A stretch of DNA of 60,726 nucleotides, taken from a virus. Positions 41,001 through 48,200 of the stretch are shown here, in pieces; position 1 is the stretch's first letter, and each line of letters opens with the position of its first letter. Made by a program: the position numbers and the translations under genes. Location: IMG/VR virus record IMGVR_UViG_3300045131_000496, positions 1 through 60,726 of that record; one strand, written 5' to 3'. The notes beneath the pieces were generated by a model. It was given only the letters and a program-made list of their open reading frames with translations, was not told the DNA's origin and made no database searches.

Positions 41001-43306
41001 GGTTTAGACATTTTTATGCTACCAACGGTCGTTATATGATCGATAGTAACACAGTAAACCCTCATACAGATAAGATACATAGGTTCTTAGTGCAGCCTGC
41101 ATCGTTTAGAGTTACTCATGACATCGAAGGTACTGGTGGGGCTAGGAAGTTTAGCGTTATTAAAAACGGAAAGGTGTATCGTACTAGCCTATACGTTAGA
41201 TTTGCCTTAGCTCAAGCATTTGGTTACGATATTGATAAAAAAGATCCTAATGAGACAGTAGAGTTTGGGAATATGTTGTTGTCGTTGGGCAAGGAGCAAT
41301 TACTAGCGATAAAGAAGACTATTACAGAGAATGATGGTAAAGAAGGAGCAGCAGTAGCAGTTGTTACAGTTAACGGCAAGGCTACTAAATTAAAGGCAGA
41401 CCACATTAGCCATACACTACAAGCTTTAAATTTCTTGATTAAAGCTTCGGGTACTAATAAGGTAACTAGTTCTCTTACAGCAGAGTATGACTCCATTACA
41501 AATGGTTTTGGTAATAAGTTACAGCAGATGCCTATATTAGGTGTAGAAGGGTTTGATGCCAATGTTATGAATGAGCATTTCGCTCGTACAGGAGTATTAG
41601 CTAGTTCGCTTATAGAGAATAAAGAAGAGTTTTTTACTACCTTTCAAGGAGCTATCGTTGGGGGTATTAACTCTATGTTAGGTAATGATAGTACGTTTAA
41701 AGATTCGTACCAGAATCTAGCAGTTACTGTCGGTGAGTATATACAAACGCTAGTAGATAAAATCAAACATGAGGATTTCTGGAAAGAAAAAGGTAAAGTT
41801 AGCCCAGGTAAGCCTACGTCTTCCGTAAAGGTAGCTACTGCTATATTTAACCTACTACCAACCAAGATGGATAGTGAAGGCAAAGTATCTAAAGAGCTAC
41901 GTACGTTGTTCAAAAATCCGTTTATGGTGTTTAACTACGCTGCAGGTATTGCTACTATTAGAGAGAATCTAGGTGAAGAAGTAGTGATGGAATTTTTTGA
42001 AAAGTTATCGAAAGGAGATCAAGAAGTAATAGATGCCTTTGTACAAATGGATACTACTATAACTAAAGCTGACGGCACCAAAGTAAAGATTACTAAAGAC
42101 AATAGCGGGCTTTTAGTAGACTTTGCTAGAAATAATCCTTTTAATAGTTCTAAGCTAGCAATTATGGATAGTACAGCTTCTACGATTTTATTATCAGTAG
42201 TGGATAAGTTGTTCGGAGAGTCTGTAGAAAACACATTTAAGAAAAACTTTGGAGCCTTTATTGAAGTACAGGAAGCTACCAATGATGCGTTTAGGTTGAG
42301 TTTCTTTAGATTTGAGACTAAGTTTAATGAAGCTTTCAAAGAGGTGTCTAAGAAAGGGTATGTTACCGCAGAAGAGGAGAAAGCGATTGTCTCTAATCTA
42401 TGGGATGAATTTCCTTGGATTATGGGACCTCTTAGTGAAGGGAGCAAAGATGTAATTGCGGTAGTTAGTAAAGCAGCTATTACAGATCCTTTACGTGCTG
42501 GTAGAGCTAGTCCATCAGTAAAAGCTATTAAAGGTGGTAAGGAAGTTTCTATTAGTGCTAACACTATTATGTACAAGATGGTAGCTGCTGCGAGTGCAGG
42601 TGCAGTAATTCCTTTCCACTACATAGATGGCGCAGAAATGGCTAAGATGTATAATAGTTTTAAGGATGGCTTAGTAAGTGAAGAGATGGGTATATTAACT
42701 ATCCATGATGCAAAAATGGCTCCTATCCACCATACAGGAGAAACAGGCTGGATGTACAACAGGAGCTTTCATGAAGTAGGTAGAGACTATAATCTTTTAG
42801 ATCAGTTAGAAGAAATGACTAAAAGATGGAAGACGGATGACATGCCAGAAAATACTACAGTTACAGGTTTGAAGATTAGTAAAGGTGATGGCAAGGAGAT
42901 GAAAGCGTTACTTTACGAAAAAGCAGTATTAGATTTACAAAGTAAAATAGCTAGGTTGGCAGATGCTAATAGGAAAGCCAGAGAAGTGTATCAAGCGAAT
43001 AACAAGGAAGGCTCTACTACTAAGTACAAGTATCAGAACCTGATAGGGACTCCTGATCAAATTTACACACCTGGGGAAGAGAAGTATAATGGAGACAAGG
43101 TACTTGACTATTTTGACGGTAGATATAGTACGGTAACGGGTATTGGGGTAGATTCTATGAGTGGAGTTAACGCTGAACCTACAACAGACATACAAGCAAG
43201 GTATGCCTTTATTATGCATCAGTACAATAGTTTAGGTGATAAAGAGCTTATAGCTTATCTAGAAGAAAATTTTAAAGTCGAAAATATTATCAGAGGGTGT
43301 TTCTAA
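35081..43306 (+). CDS. Virion RNA polymerase, first polypeptide (N4 gp50-like), 2741 aa
   Basis: All four motifs of a T7/N4 single-subunit RNA polymerase are present in order. TNGR (T1981-R1984) is followed by a T7-like 'NPHTDKIHRFL'; motif A has catalytic D2137 in 'EYDSITNGFG'. Motif B is R2274-x3-K2278-x7-Y2286; motif C is H2542-D2543-A. Spacings (153, 141 and 265 from R to D to K to D) follow N4 vRNAP (about 135, 111, 281 from memory). The polymerase domain should cover ~1560-2660, after a ~1550-residue N-terminal region with coiled coils and a Gly-rich hydrophobic stretch near 700. It is packaged and ejected to transcribe early genes. Only two Cys: C1510 and penultimate C2740. The stop overlaps the next start (TAATG). 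Confidence 0.88.
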   Translation: MLSNYYNNPYIASATLNEPAQGVEDTDETSLAAAKEDKLRKLAEKKATLTADKPFTYEQADYADLTKGTYTVMPDGRKEDNSNKIYNELSPTELQAVKGLGIAKYALEPDKATGKVYMTDLEGNKQEYNGPTERLYMGKGKGPNGEDIFKLGISAPGPTPEAMIGTKWEGMDPSIVRYDSEAAKYFKLGSERKPYGWASGPEGIDTSTMQSVLLPYNVAKVMEATDHGNKSAMANRAVPGLSSEGKERFGQGYGEYYKNGVKGMFGDVNQNLSAEEYDKVMGTADKFLAERIAQQQALDPRNGIVDKAAWEKHVANKQAEYKYNTNSLADNWGNAFKGAAASAGTGVLKLVDALQEAATLPYQAATNAIGRSLDPKYKDRDIDLIKDEWVKAGEGNLDKLFGHDRALTDYASQRAKEEMEKAKIDLTSLDNLTDLATNKERLSHVGDVAGIAAYNPAVVTNSIAEVLGEGGGLKAIGSVALKTMAAVAPNLAKSVEGVLTTNRSDVIAKAKEIKSREDLTDDAKRAAIKEVEKEYTKGKLAVDLLKGSAFSNADAMVRIDNDIDKYKENNEGESPTAGKLLQIAVTDKILAEMNVLSAKSAVGLDTPVSSLSSSAITGAIKQAGAAVLHVTGSIGKEAIQETIDSIGEQVNQKYNSKEFKDATVGDIIRESSTEIALGTVLGGVGGGYMGTVGAIKNNVIGPLVGQAAPTVSAASSAEKSVKTDISQAKEQVGEEVTPAVQYFRTLAEVDKDFKSGVITKDNVVDYIDKLESMQELRYGLKDVPEGLVAYQDARYLNLANHINSFMTDENATDEQLKLQRKLPTTLPDPSTASAPTDATLGSEETTVVGATASSIYSDADRKADAERLLHFAIDSLEFTPDQADIIGSRYSRFAKANGVELERLNTIIKSYAAVEEEASIGRRSWLSYENKLDALMSATVPNTKAIERQYRQLNNWLATTNNAKLDLEEGIAAAEQLATDKNKKKISFSSSTEAFKTQYRKIGGKQFEINISYDPSTKKWVADTTQAQKLVELKQHNAEELTRVLTKYNTKASQLIGELRNEGTLIIPEAGINTSTGMSKARALDTGHIKSAMTRLSNVTGTAPGVTKVILDTQKRKNETPHSSKWDNKYDYYRVNRPLINRGEYHEGEVVLLNAMGSVVHSKSKRSISSLYLADSIAAKELGKALDARSTILLDRDYIASKTKGYKNKEGVFKVSERAGGLNSKGQQVSNYLESKGYVQVPGNPALFVHAESNKKAIEAAEESLKAAQKEAAALARDKKALVATSAQLDWLYTYRDSLDEVEQALVDIIRVAEKKYEDLRSKLESKFQPSVLEEFKHMASVEEGSVEEDTAAVEGVEFDGDVKESSTEHEDLDTALGSVAVDTRLVTAADRMNRYIERRKRELIEQADDTLSITSIDLGVETRDGVEYVKGLDASYKAMMADLKRQGKEHFQDVQEEVQEVLNKWKKYVADGYRGEELSSKIDNDLDAISDLGIAVGSVNISESLLELCMGKGKPQIYEVVMNVMGKDKEGKYTVPKGKRVRTALTQSRADELKAEFGTVVDGHAGKIVKEERLTYITTRAVSLDPNEYLTVGKNPTLLSKFAVRVFDAIDGPTQTIIKTIEKVLVKPSGVEKGDVGFEVVDKDDNSKFNIYNSPARAIIFSTAGKISPQVAAAMHLALASTIVTDKSKLVKGYKDDEAIAAMFGLNSVAAVTNRMRAIAKEHGALRKTVANSLGKEILSQLGIKAKRGDDTAIGMYEAMATDLGNTALVIAEEMGLVSSSEVASKDIAEMKKGGTSVGFTGEEVTKFVNLTSGADGKKVSVKVQKYEEAYLEYDKDIPGITTLKVGPEFSPHTDAEVGRMVSEVRNDMTHNLEIAPAARKALEGMINTKFKIDVEGAVELIELYKKGEGIKRQLGWLPLEGEEFDRLSYAKKEVQEAINRGIEKSFSSLEELIKAKNEGRNEHDHEKDINVWFRHFYATNGRYMIDSNTVNPHTDKIHRFLVQPASFRVTHDIEGTGGARKFSVIKNGKVYRTSLYVRFALAQAFGYDIDKKDPNETVEFGNMLLSLGKEQLLAIKKTITENDGKEGAAVAVVTVNGKATKLKADHISHTLQALNFLIKASGTNKVTSSLTAEYDSITNGFGNKLQQMPILGVEGFDANVMNEHFARTGVLASSLIENKEEFFTTFQGAIVGGINSMLGNDSTFKDSYQNLAVTVGEYIQTLVDKIKHEDFWKEKGKVSPGKPTSSVKVATAIFNLLPTKMDSEGKVSKELRTLFKNPFMVFNYAAGIATIRENLGEEVVMEFFEKLSKGDQEVIDAFVQMDTTITKADGTKVKITKDNSGLLVDFARNNPFNSSKLAIMDSTASTILLSVVDKLFGESVENTFKKNFGAFIEVQEATNDAFRLSFFRFETKFNEAFKEVSKKGYVTAEEEKAIVSNLWDEFPWIMGPLSEGSKDVIAVVSKAAITDPLRAGRASPSVKAIKGGKEVSISANTIMYKMVAAASAGAVIPFHYIDGAEMAKMYNSFKDGLVSEEMGILTIHDAKMAPIHHTGETGWMYNRSFHEVGRDYNLLDQLEEMTKRWKTDDMPENTTVTGLKISKGDGKEMKALLYEKAVLDLQSKIARLADANRKAREVYQANNKEGSTTKYKYQNLIGTPDQIYTPGEEKYNGDKVLDYFDGRYSTVTGIGVDSMSGVNAEPTTDIQARYAFIMHQYNSLGDKELIAYLEENFKVENIIRGCF

Positions 43307-45231
43307 TGAATTGCGAAGCAGATGCTCTAGTAGGGGCTATTGATTGGTTTTATAAGAATAAAGCCAATAACGGGGAAAAGGTTAATGAAAGTAATAAGAA
43401 AAAAGCCGAAGATTTTATTAGTCTTTTGCGAGCTACCTTTCCAGAACCTTTTGAAAAAGGTGCTAATGCAGTAGCGAAGGCATTAAAAAACAAAAAAGAA
43501 AACCCGTCTCTGTCTGTTAACTATAAAGGTAAAAAGTCAGGCATATCTAAAAAAGAGGCTATGGAAATAGTGTCTGGTATGTCTTTAGAGGCTAAAAAGC
43601 TAGTAGAGAAGGGTAAAGTACAGTTTGTAGATAATACTTTTATTGCTAATCTACTGCAACATACTGCCGATAATTTTGGGTTTAATTCAAGAACCCTAGA
43701 TGATATAAAAGAGGATTTTAGACTTTCGATTATTGGAACTAGCTCTAGGAAAGCAAGAAATGAAGGCTTATCAGCAGCAGTAAACGGAGGTAAAGACACT
43801 GGTTGGGAGCTAGGTTTAGACGGAAATTTTAAGTATAGGATAAAATCTAGACCACAATTAAAAGTAGCTAATTTCAAAGCCGGTGTTTACGTGTTACCTG
43901 ATTTAGTGGACTATCCAGAACTGTTCAAAGAGTACCCTTATTTAGAAAAATTAAAAGTACGCTTAATAGAAGATAATCAAACAGAAGTTACTGGAGAATA
44001 TAGTGTATTAGATGACGTTACAGTCAATATAGCTAGGCTTAATACTAATTCTCTAGACCAAAGTTTTTTAGAGGCGCTTGGTCACGAAGTTCAGCATTCA
44101 ATTCAGTTTACAGAGATGTGGGATAGCGGTAGTAATATCAATTCTTTTAAAACAAGTAGCAGAACTTCTGTTATTGCAGAAGATTACCAAAAGATTTTCA
44201 AAGCTCTTGATAGGTTAAAGGCAGATCGTCCAGAGCTTTACGATAGTTTAGTAGGTTTGTTGAAAAATGCAGATTTACAAAAGGTAGCAACTAGTGATGT
44301 AGGTAAGTTACTACTTGCTTACTCAGGACGTACTAGTGAAGAGTTTGTTACAAGATTAGGTAAAAGGCTACAAAACATAGTCACCAATGAAAATGGTACA
44401 GAACTTATGGGCTGGGTTGCTCAAGAGGTTTACTTAGAAGGTTATGGTGAAGTTGAAGTTAGAGCTGCAGGAAGGCATTGGTCAGGATTAGATAATTATA
44501 ATGTAACAGATGCTAATCCTTCAGTAACTGTAAATAGAAGCGCTAGAGAGCTGCCTGTTGTAAGTGCAGTGCAAGGTGCTTACGTAAGAAGTGATAATGC
44601 AGGTTTAGGAGATCCTAGAACTAGTTACATCAATATTAATGCGGTAGATAAAGATAGTATTAAAGGCGTATTTTTACATGAGGTAGGGGTGCATGCTTTT
44701 ATCGATATGCTGAAAAGTAAGCGTTACGATAAAGAAGTAGCACAAGTGCTAGATTTAGCTACTAGATTGTTAGAAAGAGGATCAGCAAGCAGTAATAAAA
44801 AAGTAAGAGATTTTTTTACTGGGGTAGAGCTACGGTTAGCAAAAAGTAAAAGTTTAGGCAACTTAGAGGAAGTATTGGCGTACATTATAGAAGAAGCAGT
44901 AAATGTGCTAAAAGAAGATAAATTAGTAGATATTAACAGTACTATGGAATCAGTAACGGCTCAAATAAGTAAGTACATATCACCAGTAGTAGCAAAATTA
45001 ATCGAGGAAGTAGTGAAACTAGTGGATAAGTACTGGAAAAAAATATCAGGAGATATAGGTGATATACAAATTCAGTTGGACCTAGATAACTTATTACTGT
45101 TTGCGCAAGAAGGGGTAAGATCAGTTAGTGAAGGTAAAGTAGTAGAACTAGTATCCTTGGATAGAGCTTCTAGTGACAACGCTTTAGCTAGACTGTATAA
45201 TAGTATCATCAATAATACTTTATGCGAGTAA
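43306..45231 (+). CDS. Virion RNA polymerase-associated second polypeptide with zincin motifs, 641 aa
   Basis: Start taken at ATG 43306 (TAATG overlap, AGAGGG at 43292-43297); a GTG nine bases upstream is the alternative. Two zinc-peptidase-like signatures stand out: 'LGHEVQHSIQF' (H260-E261-x2-H264), typical of zincin domains in large phage polyvalent proteins, and 'FLHEVGVHAFID' (H458, E459, H463). In N4 the polymerase is one ~3500-residue chain with a C-terminal domain after the catalytic part; this protein and the next occupy that place as separate chains. The only Cys are C3 and penultimate C640. Proteolytic activity is inferred only from the motifs. Confidence 0.65.
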   Translation: MNCEADALVGAIDWFYKNKANNGEKVNESNKKKAEDFISLLRATFPEPFEKGANAVAKALKNKKENPSLSVNYKGKKSGISKKEAMEIVSGMSLEAKKLVEKGKVQFVDNTFIANLLQHTADNFGFNSRTLDDIKEDFRLSIIGTSSRKARNEGLSAAVNGGKDTGWELGLDGNFKYRIKSRPQLKVANFKAGVYVLPDLVDYPELFKEYPYLEKLKVRLIEDNQTEVTGEYSVLDDVTVNIARLNTNSLDQSFLEALGHEVQHSIQFTEMWDSGSNINSFKTSSRTSVIAEDYQKIFKALDRLKADRPELYDSLVGLLKNADLQKVATSDVGKLLLAYSGRTSEEFVTRLGKRLQNIVTNENGTELMGWVAQEVYLEGYGEVEVRAAGRHWSGLDNYNVTDANPSVTVNRSARELPVVSAVQGAYVRSDNAGLGDPRTSYININAVDKDSIKGVFLHEVGVHAFIDMLKSKRYDKEVAQVLDLATRLLERGSASSNKKVRDFFTGVELRLAKSKSLGNLEEVLAYIIEEAVNVLKEDKLVDINSTMESVTAQISKYISPVVAKLIEEVVKLVDKYWKKISGDIGDIQIQLDLDNLLLFAQEGVRSVSEGKVVELVSLDRASSDNALARLYNSIINNTLCE

Positions 45232-45234
45232 CCT

Positions 45235-48200
45235 ATGAGCTCATGCCGTTCACAAACTAAACAAGAGATAGAAGCAGTAAAAAATGACTACAAAGCTAAA
45301 CTAGTCGAAGGTAGGGTATTAGCTTCTGACGGTACTTCTTACGAAGCTAGTTACAAGGCTATAGAGAGTGCGGACTCAGTAGATTCTTTTATTAAAGGAT
45401 CTAATCTTAGACTAGGTAGAAGTACTATTACCAACAACTTCATAGAAGAGCTAGGAGAAGTTCTAGCTATAGATAGAACTAGTTCTAATGGGACCAAGAG
45501 AGTTAAGGCAGAAGTTCTTAACGTCAAAGTAATAGACGATGTTACTATTCTAGCAGCTAAAGTTGATAATGAAGTAGAAGTTATTAGTTTTAATAGGTAC
45601 GGAGAATCTACCGAAGTAGGCGGTATAAAATATGAGATTCCAGGATTAAAAGCAGCAGTAGAGTCTATCAAGAATAAAGGTAGAAGAGTAAAGCTAAGTA
45701 GTGAAGCAAAGGAGCTGCTGCAAGGGAACATAGATTTAGGCAGTAGTTCACAAAAAGGGTTAGTAGATTTACGGGACTATGTAAAACAAGAAGATTATGA
45801 GCATGGTAACGTAGAGCATATGGTAGGTATGCTGCATAAGTTGAATGGTATTAGTAGAAACCCCTCTACACAAGAGTTTATACAACACGCAGAAGGACTA
45901 TTAAAAGGGTTACATAACCATTTTTTACGTGGTATGAATTTGTACCTAAGAGAGAACGCAGATACCAGTTCAGGGGTAGTCTCCTTGGCAAATAACGCTA
46001 TTGCTATCAAAGTAGGAAAAGATAAACCAAAAAGTACCTATGCTACTGATGCAGAGGTGTACCTAGAAGAGGTACTACATACAGCTACAGCTTTTGCTTT
46101 TAGAAATAACAGTAATGAATCTAATAAGTTAATTAGAGAGTTACGTTACTTAGTTACTACAGCTCAGGCTAAAACTAGTTGGAAAGATTTACTTAGGGTG
46201 CAGGAAAGTACGGCTACAGAAGAAGACATTAAAAACGCTAAGGAGCTGTACAAGTATGTATTTAGTAGTGAGAATGCAGATGAAGAGTTCTTAGCTAAGG
46301 GTTTATCTAACCCAGCAGTATACAAGCATTTTCAGTCTATTAATGTACTAGGTTCAGAAGGTAAAGCTACTACAATGTATCAGAAGATTATGGATTTCTT
46401 TTACAAGTTGATGGATGTAGTACTAGGTAGGTATAACTTTGCAGATAGCAGTAAGAGTGCAGCAGACAAATTGACAGAGTTAGCTATTGGGCTCAGTGAA
46501 GTTAACTGGAGAGCTCAAAGCAAGGTAGAGGATATTGGCGTATTAGGCACTATTAATGATAGTATTAATGACCTAGATAATGCTATTGCAGGTAAGCTAA
46601 AAGAGTTTTACGATAATGTACTATCTAATGATGATCCTATAGAGAGACTGCCTCCAGACGCTAGTGTAGTAGAAAAAACATTGTTTATGGCTAAATTTAT
46701 TGGTAAAGCAGTAACTAACAAAGAGTACAGAAAAGCTATGGCTTTAGTTGCTGATGGGTTAGGACTGAAACAAGAAGGTACAGTACAGGAGTTTTTAGCT
46801 ACACAATTTGAAGAGAGCGAGTCCAAACAAGCAGCAAACTGGTTAAAGTTAGCTAATGATATGATTGATAATCAAAGAAACTTAGTTATATCAAGTACAG
46901 AGAATCACATTAAGAAAGCTTTTACTAGACCACTGTCAGAAGCAGAAGAAGTAGCTATTACTAGAGCGTTAATCGATACTAACCTAGGGCATTTAGCGTA
47001 TTATAGAGATAATGATAAAGGAGTTACTAACGCAAGACTACGAGAGTGGTTGACAGATGATAAAGTGTTGTTGAATCATATATATGAAGTACGGCAGAGG
47101 GTTCTAGACTCTTTATCCAAAACACCAGAAAGAGCTAATTGGGTAGCTAATCAGGCGCATGGTTTAGGGTATTATATGGCTACAGGTTTGACTAACGAAC
47201 AACAAAACCTTAGTGGCTTAAACATTGTAAGAGGTATTGGTACTAACCAAAGATTTGAAATAGACGATACACTACTAGCTAATGTAAAAGAGTTAGCAAC
47301 ACTAAATGCTGTTAGATATACTAACCAAGAATATAGGAATACTCTTGCTGAGTTGTTAAAGACAGAGTACGAAGGAGTTAAAAGAGTAGCTAATATCTAC
47401 GAAGCTTTCAAAAACGACTCTAGTAACAAGTTATTTAGTAAAGATCCTATTCACATGATTGATGGATACTCTAAGGAACTATTTGACGATACGGTAGTAC
47501 AAGCAGTAGTTCCTATTAGCAGAAAGCAAGAGATGGAAGATGCAGGGTATAGATACGTAGGTAAGTTGCCTAAGCATGCTTCTATAGTAGATGGTGATGC
47601 CTTAGGGGTGTTTATCTCAGAGGGGTATACTAAGGTAGAGAGGCTTAGAGGAGCAGTAAATCTAGGGGGGCTATCAGCTAAGGGTAGCTCGCTTAAAGAG
47701 CAGAAATATAACGAAAATCCAGTATTAGCAGGTGCTTTGTTTGAAAGAGATTTAATACGTTTACAGAGAGCTTCAAACAAAATAGCCATAGAAATGACTA
47801 AGAGTAGTTATGACCCAGCCAAACACGTTACTGGAGTTTCCCCAGTTTACGATAATATGGGAGAAGTAACAGACTTTAGGTATGTAGCCAGCAAACGTAA
47901 TAAAGAAGAGTGGTTAGGTCAGAACCTCAAAGTTTCAGAAGTACTAGCTAGAAGTATGGGATCGGTAGTAGATAAGACACATAAAGAGGTACAGAACAAA
48001 AGAGTACTAGAGTTTCTTAAGAAAACAATGGAAGAGCAATGGGAAGGAGGAGAACTAGGTAAAGATACGATTACCAAGTTTACACTTATAGGTCCTAGAG
48101 TTGCAGATCGTAAGATGAGAGAAACTTATCAGATGCTACCATCTAACATTAGAGAATGGGTATCTAACAGACCAGATCAGACATTAGCAGTTCCTAGTGA

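Noticed and set aside
35772-43219. Many - strand frames of 70-185 codons inside the polymerase gene
   Set aside because: No start signals or coupling, Leu/Ser-rich composition typical of antisense frames; the + strand gene has motif support along its length.
43297-43305. GTG start nine bases upstream for the second polymerase chain
   Set aside because: The ATG at 43306 has AGAGGG at good spacing and overlaps the previous stop as TAATG; GTG 43297 sits inside that ribosome binding site. Either start keeps the Cys near the N-terminus.
45229-45231. Treating the TAA between the second and third polymerase chains as a sequencing error
   Set aside because: Possible, but the Cys on both sides of the stop mirror those at the first junction, where a frame change makes an error explanation unlikely; kept as two genes.
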